Positions 43,194 to 53,107 of a stretch of 64,000 nucleotides of DNA are shown here, piece by piece. A program made the translations under genes and the position numbers. The notes below the pieces were generated by a model, which saw nothing but the letters and a program-made list of their open reading frames with translations, searched no databases and had not been told where the DNA came from. Numbering within the stretch: the first letter of the stretch is position 1; each line of letters begins with the position of its first letter. This DNA is from Agarophyton chilense (taxonomy: Eukaryota; Rhodophyta; Florideophyceae; Gracilariales; Gracilariaceae): contig JARGXX010000113.1 of assembly GCA_030374765.1 (NCBI GenBank), forward strand, positions 372,001-436,000, in the 5' to 3' direction.

Positions 43194-44704
43194 TTTTCAT
43201 AACCCTGTTTGGGGATGCCATCCGTCGCAAATGACGGTGAAGAAGAGTCCGACTCAAGCAGCAATCCTTTAGCGGCCTTCGACCGGGTTCCCGGATTGCG
43301 TGCATGTAGTGCATCTTCCTCTGCGCGGGCAAACTGTACGAGTTCAAGGTAGGTCACCTTCGGCTCTTGTTCCCTGTAACGGGCGACAAGAGTCTTGATG
43401 GCTGCATCCAAGCCATCAATGAACATCGTACAGCGTTCCCCAGCGGGGTATACATTACCACAGCGGTGGAAAGCCTTATTCAGGCGTACCGAGTAATCGG
43501 TCTCGAGCTCGCCGGAGCGTTGTCGAGTGTCTCGCAAAGCGAGTATTGCCGCTTGTATTGCGGAGTTGGTTGCGTAGGAACGCAGGAGGTACTGCACGGC
43601 CTCGGGCCAGCAGGTCACACCTCCTTCGGAGGCTCGCGACGAGCCCCGAACCGACAAAAACTGATCTTCAGCGACACCCCGTAGAAAGTAGGGTAGCGCC
43701 ACGTAGGCTTGTCCTTCGTTCATTCCGAGTATATCGGCTTCCGCTACAAAGCGGTGTAGGAAATCCAAGACCAGAATTGGATCATCCCCAGTAACCGACT
43801 GGTTACGAAGTGAAAGCTGCATCCGCTTGATGCAGTCTTTCACTTTACCCGTGTCACGCGGTGTCCGACCTAAAGAGGAATCTTCTATGCGGTAATACCG
43901 GTAAGACAGGAGTGTCCTGTACAGAGGGTTGGTGGGCTTCAAAGGTTTGAGGCCCGGATGTCGCCGACCCTTGGGGCGCGACCGGATGGCCCCGTAGGTG
44001 GCAGAGGACCGCTTTGAGCGGGAAGAGCGCCCATAACGATCCTGTGGGTCATCGCTCACCGACGAATCGGAACTCTCCGAGTCACTCGGTTTACCGTCCG
44101 ACTCAGATGATGAGTCGGACGGGTGTCCGTGCTTACGGTTAGAATCCCGGTTCTTCCGGCTCTTCCGGTTCCGCGACTGGGTCTCTCGATGAGAGACAAC
44201 CGGTCTAGCCGCGTTCGCGGGCGAGGTTAACGTCCTCTCGACCGACTCAAGTCGGCTTCGGAGACGCTCGAAGCGATTCTCCATACCTTCTGCGAAGGAA
44301 GACGGAGCGCCAAAACACTCGAGTATTGTATTGACGTCCGACCGCAATACGCGGATATCCTCGGCTAACTCACTTGGAGGGGGGTTAGCGAGGCTTCCTT
44401 GTAAAGAGGTGAACTCCCTCGAGAGGGTATTGTGAGCAGCCCGCAGGGAGCGGAGCTGCTCTTCCAAGCGTACAATCCGCGCTTGGTCGACCAACCGCGG
44501 AGGCGGAGAAACCACCGTTGCGATGGTCGTTAACCCGGAATCGGGCTGCGGGTCTTCAGTGCCGGTGACCGGTATCTCCCGGGAATCCGGTGTTGGAGCC
44601 AGGGCCTGTGGAACATCAGTGCCCCTGGCATCACCGCTTTGGCGGGAACGGCTGCGTGTTGCAGGAGGCTCCATGCTAGGCGGTTTCCTTGGCATTGGCC
44701 ACAC
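43190..44704 (-). CDS. Element A Gag
   Basis: A 504-codon frame (first ATG-initiated Met near the start: MPRKPPSMEPP). The N terminus is disordered and Pro/Ser-rich. A predicted coiled coil follows (VRLEEQLRSLRAAHNTLSRE), then a serine/acid-rich stretch (SDSSSESDGKPSDSESSDSS) next to basic patches, then the capsid-like domain from about residue 280 (DDPILVLDFLHRFVAEADIL, AIQAAILALRDTRQRSGE, YSVRLNKAFHRCGNVYP, LVARYREQEPKVTYLELVQF) resembling the retrotransposon Gag fold of Ty3/gypsy. It forms the cytoplasmic virus-like particle. No zinc knuckle is in this frame; that lies in the next ORF. Confidence 0.88.
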   Translation of the reverse strand: MWPMPRKPPSMEPPATRSRSRQSGDARGTDVPQALAPTPDSREIPVTGTEDPQPDSGLTTIATVVSPPPRLVDQARIVRLEEQLRSLRAAHNTLSREFTSLQGSLANPPPSELAEDIRVLRSDVNTILECFGAPSSFAEGMENRFERLRSRLESVERTLTSPANAARPVVSHRETQSRNRKSRKNRDSNRKHGHPSDSSSESDGKPSDSESSDSSVSDDPQDRYGRSSRSKRSSATYGAIRSRPKGRRHPGLKPLKPTNPLYRTLLSYRYYRIEDSSLGRTPRDTGKVKDCIKRMQLSLRNQSVTGDDPILVLDFLHRFVAEADILGMNEGQAYVALPYFLRGVAEDQFLSVRGSSRASEGGVTCWPEAVQYLLRSYATNSAIQAAILALRDTRQRSGELETDYSVRLNKAFHRCGNVYPAGERCTMFIDGLDAAIKTLVARYREQEPKVTYLELVQFARAEEDALHARNPGTRSKAAKGLLLESDSSSPSFATDGIPKQGYEK

Positions 44705-44797
44705 CGTCTCGACGGAAGAATAGAAAGCAAACCGGTGAGACCGGAGAAAACCCGTTAAACGGAAAACAACCTCAGAGAGGACACAAGCGGTCTTGAC

Positions 44798-44815
44798 TTC
44801 TAAGTCGGGAGACCA
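44798..44815 (-). promoter_or_regulatory. Primer-binding site of element A
   Basis: Minus strand TGGTCTCCCGACTTAGAA, 3 nt inside the 5' LTR. It differs from the site in element B by one base. It predicts a tRNA ending ..TTCTAAGTCGGGAGA-CCA. The tRNA species cannot be named from this window. Confidence 0.8.
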
Positions 44816-44818
44816 ATT

Positions 44819-45680
44819 TGTAGGACAATGCCCCCAAGGGGGAAAACCTACGAAGACGTCCGGATCTTCCTCTCACGAGGTAACCGGCGCGGTAGAGCCC
44901 TCCCAGGGATCGGCGCGCAATGCCGGGTGTAAGCCGGAGCCGAACCGTCGCGACGGGCGCAGGGAGGCTGAAAGAAGCCGAGAATATCCGCCGAAGCGGT
45001 GCTTGCGTATCCTCTGAGCAGGCAAAACCCACGAGAGTGGCCAGCACGACAGGTGTCAGTGCGAGCCGCAAGAGCGGGAATTGCCCAATGAAGGGGAGGA
45101 AAAGGGAAGGAAAATGGGAACGGAGGCAAGAGGGCGAGGTTGACCACGAGTCGCAAGAGGGGACTCGGGAATAGCCGGCACTGCCGGGTGTAGCAAACCG
45201 TATACACGGGCGGACCCACGAAAGTGGGAATGGATACCCAACACACGAAGGCTGCTTGAACGTCCAAGGGGGTTGGGAAGCCGTGCACCACAGGAAATCC
45301 CTCCGTAAGGAGTTGTATATCCGCGCAGGCGGTTCGACCCAGAGCCAAGATCTGGAAGACCAAGATCACCGTTGTTCGGGAGACTTTACTGGACCGGCGG
45401 CCGCGAGGCCGGCGGCCTAAGTACTGTAGTCACCGTAGAATAGAATAAATAAAGTCTATCCTAAATAGCTAAATGTCCGTCTACAAAGGGGCCAATCTGG
45501 CGGCCACGTGTCGCGAGGGCGCTGCGGCCACGTGTAAGGCACCCGGTCCCGCCAGTGCATCACCGGCGTTCCGGCCATCGCCGTGAAAACAGATTACTCC
45601 TACTCATAACGAGGTTGCACGCCGGAGGCTCCGGAAAAACTTAAGTCCCCAAAAACCTCCCTGGAGGGCGTTGCTCTTCA
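44819..45680 (-). repeat. 5' LTR of element A
   Basis: 862 bp, pairing with 34288-35150; about 18 substitutions and one 1-nt length difference seen by eye. Followed by the second TTTTC target copy (45681-45685). Confidence 0.95.
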
Positions 45681-46434
45681 TTTTCTTCATTAAACCAAGC
45701 CTTAGAGTCCCCAGATACTTGAATGGGGGCATTGTCTTGCTGAAATATAAGCTCCTCCCCATAGTATTAGTCCACCCACAGTAGAAAGTTGGACTTCAGC
45801 ATTTCTACATATCGCCCCGAATTAATATTTCCATCAATAAAAACCAAAGGTCCTTTTCCATAACGATAAAAAAATGCCCAAACTATCAAATAAAACCTCA
45901 ATTCTTCCTCTTAGAAAACACTTGTTCACGATGACGTAAATCATGCCAGTAATAATTCCAACCATCTGGTCCGTCACTGTGTATTTTTTTTCTCGTCGGA
46001 CCATACAACCATATTCCATTCGTGAGGATAAAATCGATTGTATCGCATGGCCCATTCGATACGCGCAATTCGATGCTGTTAGGTTATTGAGGGTGCCGAT
46101 TTTTCTTCTTGTACTCGAAGTTGTTCAAGCGATGGATAGACCTTGTCAAAGTAGAACCAGAGACGTCGAGATTGAGATTATTTTTGAGGACTTTAAAGAA
46201 GCAGTATTGCTTAGAAAGCAGCATCTTTTTGTGACGGACATCATGCGGTGTGAGTTTTAGCGGCCTTCGACTTCTTTTCATCGTGACACCTACGCTTTGG
46301 CGCTTCAGGCATTGGTGTACAGTTGTTTTGGAGTGATTTACCTGAGTTGCTATGCTTTGTAGGGACATATTGGCTCCATGAAGTGCAATTATTTGGGCGA
46401 CTTCTGTTCTGGTAAGTTGTTTACCCTTCGGCAT
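45681..46434 (-). pseudogene. Tc1/mariner relic, 5' part
   Basis: On the minus strand an ATG frame (46434-46084) carries the HTH domain: GKQLTRTEVAQIIALHGANM, LQSIATQVNHSKTTVHQCL, MKRSRRPLKLTPHDVRHKK. After a frame change the catalytic start follows (KKIHSDGPDGWNYYWHDLRH) and QQDNAP near 45720. The rest is on the other side of element A at 33803-34287. The matching right terminal repeat was not found between 46435 and 46700. Confidence 0.78.
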
Positions 46435-46932
46435 AGTTTGAAAGGTTTAAAGAACCTTTAAAAGGTCTAAAACTACGAAGGAGAATGATTTGTAGGACAT
46501 ATGCGCAATGGATACCGTGTTGTGTACGTGGAACATCAGTGCGCTGTATGTGCGGGGGAACACTTTACAAGGTATCAACTTACAGATGTTTTGTAAACCG
46601 GAAAGCATCAATAACAAAATTTTTATTGGAGAAATATATAGATGAGAGGGTATCATCCGGTGCACCAAAGTAGGGTCAGTAGACCAAATAGGGTCGCTTT
46701 GGTGATTATATTTCGCCACATTTTCGCAGAATATGAAACTCTTCGATATCATAACTACTCTACGTTAGAAACGGCTCATAACATTCGAATTCCAATGACA
46801 CCATCAGAATCGGCGCGCTTTTTCACATGGATAACCACCATTTCGTCTGCTGCGGCCTTTTCCCAGGCTGCAAACAGCACTCGTGACTCCAAAACTCTCT
46901 TGAATCGGCAGTACTTTTGTTCAGTAGCCCGA

Positions 46933-48639
46933 ATGACACACAAACGCTTTTTCGCACTGAAGCAAGGCGTTCCCCGACAAAACTTGCATCACGCCTTACT
47001 TGACCTCCGGAGCTCAACAACATCCATAAGAAAATGTGCTCGAAAACACAATGTACCCTACTCTACCTTGCAGCACAAACACTGCACGCAAAGTGGCTCG
47101 GCCACATCTAAACGCAGAGGGCGTAAACCACTCTTCTCAGAAACAGAAGAGAAACTTATCAAGCAGTCCGTCCTGTCGTTTTCGCATCAGGGAACACCTC
47201 TTTCACGCAACTGCTTCAAGGATCTTGTACAACATTTTGTACACTCGCTGCCACCTCAACGTATACAATCATTGCCCTTCATCAACTTCAAACCAGGTGA
47301 TGGTTTTGTTCGTAACTTTCTTCGACGACACCCGGATGTATCCTTGAAGCGAAGATCTCAATTAGAAAAACCACGACAGATGGCCATGTCCGCGAACAAT
47401 CTTGCGAAACACTATGCACATCTCACGCAAGTTTATAAGGAATTCAAAATAGAATCCCCTGAACAGATCTTCAACATCGATGAGAGCGGTTTCTCTACTC
47501 GCACTGCAGCTCGATGCTGGGCGAAGGCGTTGTTTGATGCAACAGGCCGTAGTAATTCTGTCGAACTCAAATGGACTTCAAACGCGCAGCACGTTACCAT
47601 CATGCCAGTCGTATCCGCTGATGGTCGTGCATGGAGCCCGCTCGTCGTGCTACCTGGAAAGCAAGCAAAATATCGAAGGAAGGCAGACGGAACTGTAGAG
47701 ACACCGTCCACCTTCCTGCCACCAAACGCATATTGCGTGTATCGAGAGAAGGCCGGTGTTGATAGCCAGATATTTCTAGAGTGGGGGAATAAGTTTGTTC
47801 AAGAGACCACACGTCTGCGAGAGAGATATAGGAACATTTTCCTTGCGTTGGATGGGTATGGAGCACACTGTACGTTCAAGGTTTTTCGTTTGTTCAAGGA
47901 CAATCGTATTGTTGTGGTTGCCTTGCCCTCGCACACAAGCCACCGCACGCAAAATCTGGACTTTTCGGTCTTCTCCCCGTTTAAAACAGCGTTCCGTAAT
48001 GCACTCAACCGCCGCACGCTCTTTGTCAACGAATGTTTCAAAAACGATGTGTACACAATATGTGAGCTGTTAACAAACGCGTACAATCGAGCTGTTACGT
48101 TTCAAAACATCATAAGCGGTTTTAAGGCCTTTAGATTATAGGAGTCGTCAACGGGAGGGGTGAATCCAAAAGTTATCAAAACCACCGACATTAATAACCT
48201 ACAGAGTGCACCCAGTGAATGTGCCGCGTTTACGACATACAATCAACTAGTTCACTCATTCACCACGTCCCTTAATATGTTACGCAGTGATAGCGATGTG
48301 TTAGTGAACGGGACATTGAACACAACAGGTGGGTTGTTGTTGACTGGGAATGGTGTGCTTACGGCGTTGGAGAAGCGCGAACAGGAACGTGCACGCGCGG
48401 AAAAGGAAAAGAATGATCGCGCTGCTTTGGCAGAAAAGAGGTGCATTGAAAAGCAGCTTGAAATGGCGGACCGCCAACGTCGGGGCCTTCAAGCCGAGAT
48501 GGACAAGCGAGCTCACGAGGTTTGGCTTGCTTCGCGCGGTAGACGAGCCTTAACGTTGGCAGCGACCAGAGCTGCGCGCCGCGATGCAGCAAGACTACGG
48601 GCTCGTTTGGGAAATACGGTTACTGAAGGCACTCCTTGA
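46933..48639 (+). pseudogene. pogo-like transposase with one in-frame TAG
   Basis: The start is placed at ATG 46933 (MTHKRFFALKQG); the frame is open upstream to 46642. A psq-type HTH (LRSSTTSIRKCARKHNVPYS) with an AT-hook-like KRRGRKPLF is followed by a CENP-B-like part (GDGFVRNFLRRHPDVSLKR) and the DDE_1 core: FNIDESGFST, FLALDGYGAHC, and SHRTQNLDFSVFSPFK. All three Asp are present; I count 35 residues between the second and third. A TAG at 48139-48141 stands in the conserved segment after the core (GFKAFRL, stop, ESSTGGVNPKVI). The frame then continues to 48639 with a charged helix. One nonsense change, or readthrough, would account for it. Confidence 0.85.
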
Positions 48640-49459
48640 AAATGATAGTTTTTCGGCGCCTTAACACGGTGCGTTTGGCCCACATTATGTCTTTTCTTGA
48701 GACCTTTAGGGATATCAAATAGCACCTTTGTAAGCCGTTAATGAAGCCTAAAGAGCACCAAATTCTCGTTCGAAAACCTCTAGCTATATCCCGATGTTTC
48801 AAAGGTTCCATAGGAAGCGTTTGAAGATATGTAGTCAATATTAACCAAAAAAGAATTTAAATCTTTGAAAATGACCCATCTTTTGGTACTTTATGATATG
48901 ATTTGCTGACGGAAAACCAGGTCGAAAATATTAATGAGTTACCACGGCGCGTGGGATCTGCTTTGGAGTTGGATCTTTGCTGTTTATTGGTTAGAAATCA
49001 ATCTTTTTCATACCTCATTTACGCCGGGTATTTTCGCCTTGAGCCTTCCTTCTATTTGTCCTGTACGAGTAAACTGCTCGGTTCGCCAGCGGTGGGGTCA
49101 CTCACCCGGACAAGCGAAGCAAGAGAGGTTCGTTCCGTCTCTCTCTCACGCTTTCCGAGCCGTATTTTTAATAATTTATAAAATACGAGCTGGCGCTATG
49201 TATAAACGCTGCAGTGCATTTCACGGGTGAATGCAACTGTCGGCTCATTGTCAGCGCTCTCCCAGAATGGCGGGAGACTGCATTTCAAATAATGCCTTCA
49301 GAATCATCCATGAAACTACAATGACCACGAAACAGTGTGCTCTCTATATTTTCCTGATCGATACGACGGAACACAACTTGCATTTTCTGCCTCTCTTTGA
49401 TACGTTCTACACCAAGACACAACTCCCTGTTCGCTCCCTCTCCATACTTAAGGTGCATC
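48640..49459. other. Intergenic, nothing recognised
   Basis: No gene is supported here. The right terminus of the pogo-like element should lie in the left part, but I could not match terminal inverted repeats. Confidence 0.45.
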
Positions 49460-49478
49460 TATGGTCCATCGCAGTCGA

Positions 49479-50147
49479 TCACTGCCTCGTCAATTTCGCC
49501 TCATGCTCCTCTCTCGCATTTGAACGATGAAAATCTCTGGCATCAACCCCACGCCCAGCACCGGCCTCCGTCGACCTCTTGCGCTCGAAGATTCTCGACT
49601 TCAACCTCTTTGACGTTCGACGCAGGAGATTGCGGAATGAGTTTATCCGTTCAGGTGCATCTGCGTTATCCGACTTTCCACGCGAGAACCCCATTACTGG
49701 TGCCTTTTTTGTTTTTGTTTTCGGTCTACCGGCTTCCTCATTTGCAGTACTAATCCCTTCGTTCTTTCCATCGCAATAAGTTTCATGACGGGGTTCTAAG
49801 AATGGCACATCTATGCTTTCTTTAGAGTTGTGAAACTCGCTAGAGAATGAGGCCAGAGAGTCAGGGTCGCATGTGGAGTCTTCGGAAGTTGCGCCTGACA
49901 GATTTGTCCGAAAGCGAAGTTCAGAAGGGTAAGTTCTGCTGGATCCTTCTGATAGAATCTTGTGGAACATTCCAGCACTTTCGTTTGCGGCGGATTGTAG
50001 AAGATGATTCCTTTTGTTGTTTAGAAAGGGGTTAAACTGAAGGGCACTCCTCCTAGCGGGAGATGGAAGCACTGCAGCGCCAAAGCCGTTTACCGTTTCG
50101 GCCGAGCCGTTCTGGCGATCTACCGGATACCGTCTGAAGATTTCCAT
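49479..50147 (-). pseudogene. Gene X, copy 1, C-terminally truncated
   Basis: 222 codons from ATG 50147. It aligns without gaps to copy 2 (57266-58168) until the arm ends, where it reads into a stop; about 78 C-terminal residues are missing. Differences from copy 2 are scattered and more frequent after residue 45 (for example FHNSKESIDVPFLEPRHETY against FHNSKESIGVSFLEPRHETY). Function unknown. A TATA-like element lies upstream (50277-50284, minus strand). Confidence 0.6.
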
Positions 50148-51031
50148 CGAAATAAGGATTGTTTGTGAAGACGGAGCGGAGCGGTGTTGAATGAAGAGAG
50201 TACTTGTCGAGGCTGCGGAGAGGTCTAGCACACTGACCACGCCCGAGGTCGAGGAAGGTGGGCAGGGATCAACGAGTATTTATACGGTGTGAACGAGGAG
50301 TCCACTGAAGAGATTCAACAGCTACAAAGAAACGAGATGAAGCAGGTTGCATTTGAATCTGAGAAGTGTTCCTGACCACGTCATTGTGTCTCAACTCTCA
50401 ACAATGATTCTTTGAAGAGTTGGAAAGGATATTACACTAGTTCAATGCACGTTCGCCATTACGTGTAATTCAGATCTTCGAGGATTTTTGAGCTTCTGGT
50501 CTACCTACGTAAGCAACATTGGTGTTGCTCCTGTTGTCCATTTGGGATCTTTAGAGGTGGAAAGAGGCGCGCAACCATAAGCTGAAGGTAACCTCAGTTC
50601 GGTGAACACTGGTGTCGATACTGTCAGTGAGCTGAATGGTGTACTTGGCAAGCGTATGAACTGTGGCTTGCATTAAGTCAACATTGAGGAGAGGAAGGCA
50701 ACCAACTGAGCGCATCGCCGCTCAAAAATAGTTTCTTTCTAAGTTTGGAGTCTTGCTTATCCTGCTCTCTGCATACCTCGCTGTTGAGTTTCGCTTCGCA
50801 CAGTCGTCCTCTCCTCGAACGCATCGAATCGAAAGATGAGCGTTTTGCAAGTTGTGTAACCCAAACTTCCAAGTATTATGGCCTCAGTGGAATGTTACCC
50901 AAGCGAAGCAAATTGCTCTTGCGTTTTGTCTCGCGTTATTATGAAAAGCAGAAAGGCCTCTGTTCATTCCTTTATGGCTTGCCACCACGGTGGTTCGATT
51001 TTCTCTACCTCCAATCGACCTGTGGTTCAAC

Positions 51032-51615
51032 ATGGATAATCAAAACACCGCCCGAAGGACTGCTAATATGTCAATCCCAGAGAGCGCTAAACCTATTCCG
51101 CCACCGTCCAAACCTCTATTTGCTCGCTGCTCGGTAAGAAAATATCACTCCTTTCACGCTTCACATGTTTTCTGACGACACGTCTTAATTCAAACAAACA
51201 GACGCCTAGCTCAATCTCCAAGGGACGCTCGAAGACGAGAAGAATTTCTGGTAGGCGCATGTCTGAGTCTCGACGCATTGACACGCGAAGGGTTGACTCT
51301 CGCCGAAACGACTCCTCTGACTTGGATCACAACGGCCCAATTCTCGTGTTCGACAGTAACAGTCGCCCAATAGATGCTGATCTTATGGATGCGTTGGCCA
51401 GACTGGAGGGCCATGAGCAGAGGATCTGCCTCATTGTGGGAAACATGCACAATGAGATAACCAAGTGTGCAAACTATATGCTGGAATGCATTTCGATCCA
51501 TTTGAAGAAGGTGGTTGAGAATGAAAAGAGGAAGATACCGCAAATCGAGAAACTGAGAGAAACCCAAAGGGCTGCCAATGTTCATCTTCAAGAACTGCAA
51601 GGCGATAAGCGTTGA
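51032..51615 (+). CDS. Gene Y, copy 1, unknown protein, one intron
   Basis: Exon 1 (51032-51133) encodes 34 residues ending KPLFARCS. A 68-bp intron (51134-51201, GTAAGA to ACAG) is followed by exon 2 (51202-51615). Splicing is in phase and joins to the 118-codon frame beginning MSESRRIDTRRV. The product is 171 residues: a basic Ser/Arg-rich N-terminal half (SISKGRSKTRRISGRRM, possible nuclear signal), a short ILVFDSNSRPIDADLMDAL segment, and a helical, probably coiled-coil C-terminal part (NEITKCANYMLECISIHLKK, ENEKRKIPQIEKLRETQRA). No family is recognised. It is divergent from X. The intron prediction rests on the GT-AG borders and on frame. Confidence 0.6.
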
Positions 51616-51767
51616 ACAATCAAACAAGTCGTACGCCTCAGCGCAATCTTGTGAAAGGGATTCTTATCCATCACATGGGCCCATCAGTACATCAGCAGTG
51701 TAACACGGCAATTTAACAGAAACCTTCCCTTCTCCTTGATTTCCTTTCAAAGTGTTTGAGGCTTCCA

Positions 51768-52593
51768 TCTCCCGCTAGGAGGAGTGCCCTTCAGTTTAAC
51801 CCCGTTCTAAACAACATAAGGAATCATTTTCTACAACCCGCCGCAAACGAAAGTACTGGAATGTTGCAAAAGATTATATCAGAAGGATCCAGCAGAACTT
51901 ACCCTTCTGAACTTCGCTTTCGGACAAATCTGTCAGGCGCAACTTCCGAAGACTCCACATGCGACATTGACTCTCTGGCCTCATTCTCTACCTCACAACT
52001 CTAAAGAAAGCATAGGTGTGTCATTCTTAGAACCTCGTCATGAAACTTATCGCAATGGAAAGAACGAAGGGATTAGTACTGGAAATGAAGAAGCCGGTAG
52101 AGAGAGGAACCAAAACAAAAAAGGCATCATTAATGAGGTTCTCGCGTGGAAAGGCGGACAACGTAGATACGCCTAATGGATAAACTCATTGCGCAATCTG
52201 CTGCGTCGAACGTCGAAGAGGTTGAAGTCAATCATTCTCGAGCGCAAAAGGACGACGCAGGCCGGTTCTGGGCTTGGGATTGATGCTAGGGATTTTCATC
52301 GTGCAAATGCGAGAGAGGAGCATGGCGCGAAATTGGGGAAGGCATACTCACCTTCGATGGGCCACAGAGCTTTGAAGCGTGATCTTGGAATGTTCGGCAG
52401 ATTGGAAGACCGGTGCCCTTTTCGTGCGCCGGCTTCTCTTGTTTCTCGCAAGAACCGGAATCGTCTTGGTTGTGCAGGTTTAAATTCAATAGACGAATGC
52501 GTACATGCAGGGCTGGGGAAAGACATTACCAAGCATGCTGTTGATGTTGAGAAGTTTATGAATGAAATGGCTTTTTCTTGACTGCATGAGCCA
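51768..52593 (+). pseudogene. Gene X, copy 3, 5'-truncated and frameshifted
   Basis: It begins abruptly at the end of arm 1 with the X sequence SPARRSALQFNP and keeps the X C terminus (KDITKHAVDVEKFMNEMAFS), which copy 1 lacks. A 5-bp deletion near 51993 (ctctacctcaca against ctctaccgactttcaca) and a further frame change near 52175 break it. Homology with copy 2 continues 12 bp past the stop (to gactgcatgagcca) and ends at 52593, where GalU-like sequence starts. Confidence 0.85.
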
Positions 52594-53107
52594 AAATGTA
52601 TCTTATCGGCGGCGAACCGTTTGGGTTATTCTAGGCGACGTGGCCTTTGATTCGGATTCATTAATAAAAAAACCTTGTGTGCAACAAGTCATAGAGGCGT
52701 ACAACAGAAACCCTTCCAGGTCTGTCATCGGCATCTCTCAAGTAGCCACTTATGAAGCTGGTGCATATGGGGTAGTGAAGGCGGCGGAAGAACTACAGCC
52801 AAATGGAGAGCGCGTAGCAATCAGAGAGTTAGTGGAGAAGCCGGACGCAGAAGAGGCAAAATCACCAAGTTTTCACAATGTGTGTAGCATTGTGCTCGGA
52901 CCTTGTGCGTTCGCCCCGCTTCTGTTGAAACTACTGCGTGAAGATGTTGAAGCTGACAATAGCGTGAAAGGAGAGATACAATTGAGTCCTACAATGTCTT
53001 CAGTTTTAAAGGAGGAAGGAATGGATGCCATACTATTGGATGGCTGCGCACATGACACTGGAAACGCAGTAGACTACAGGCGGACGATATGCGAGTTGGG
53101 TGTCTGA
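52594..53107 (+). pseudogene. GalU-type UTP-glucose-1-phosphate uridylyltransferase, C-terminal fragment
   Basis: The enzyme would make UDP-glucose from UTP and glucose 1-phosphate. The fragment has IGGEPFG in one frame, then VILGDVAFDSDSLIKKPCVQ, SVIGISQVATYEAGAYGVV, VAIRELVEKPDAEEAKSPS, LGPCAFAPLLLKLLRE, GEIQLSPTMSSVLKEEGMDA and DGCAHDTGNAVDYRRTICEL in another. These match the order of bacterial-type GalU (L.DD.f.., eV....YGiv, LVEKP, GEIqLTda, G...DtG...gy..A). The N-terminal nucleotide-binding loop (GxGTR region) is absent because the sequence joins directly to gene X copy 3. The missing 5' part and the early frame change show a pseudogene. Confidence 0.82.

Larger units (their letters stand above)
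34288..45680 (-). mobile_element. Ty3/gypsy chromodomain element A, nearly complete
   Basis: 11,393 bp with LTRs of 863 and 862 bp, perfect 5-bp target duplication, primer-binding site (44798-44815) and polypurine tract (35151-35165, eight G on the minus strand). Minus-strand order: gag (44704-43190), nucleocapsid (43193-42585), protease-RT (to 40339), RNase H-integrase-chromodomain (to 37306). A plus-strand gene pair fills 35198-36972. By eye the LTRs differ at about 18 positions (about 98% identical), so insertion was fairly recent. It cut a Tc1/mariner relic. Confidence 0.95.
49460..51767. repeat. Inverted repeat arm 1 (genes X' and Y)
   Basis: It pairs with 55646-57953 in inverted orientation. 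Equivalent positions add up to 107413 at every landmark checked from 50240 to 51615, so that stretch has no net insertion or deletion. The Y-side half appears nearly identical to arm 2, while the X-side half (49460-50040) differs more. Arm 1 holds a 3'-truncated X on the minus strand and Y on the plus strand. Confidence 0.9.

Noticed and set aside
46435-46700. Right terminal repeat of the split mariner
   Set aside because: I searched for the inverse of CAGTGGTGTGCAAAAG and found no match; the right end is lost or lies elsewhere.
50745-51137. 130-codon frame in arm 1, with an identical copy at 56276-56668
   Set aside because: It starts at TTG, overlaps exon 1 of gene Y in another frame, and its identity in both arms follows from the repeat itself.
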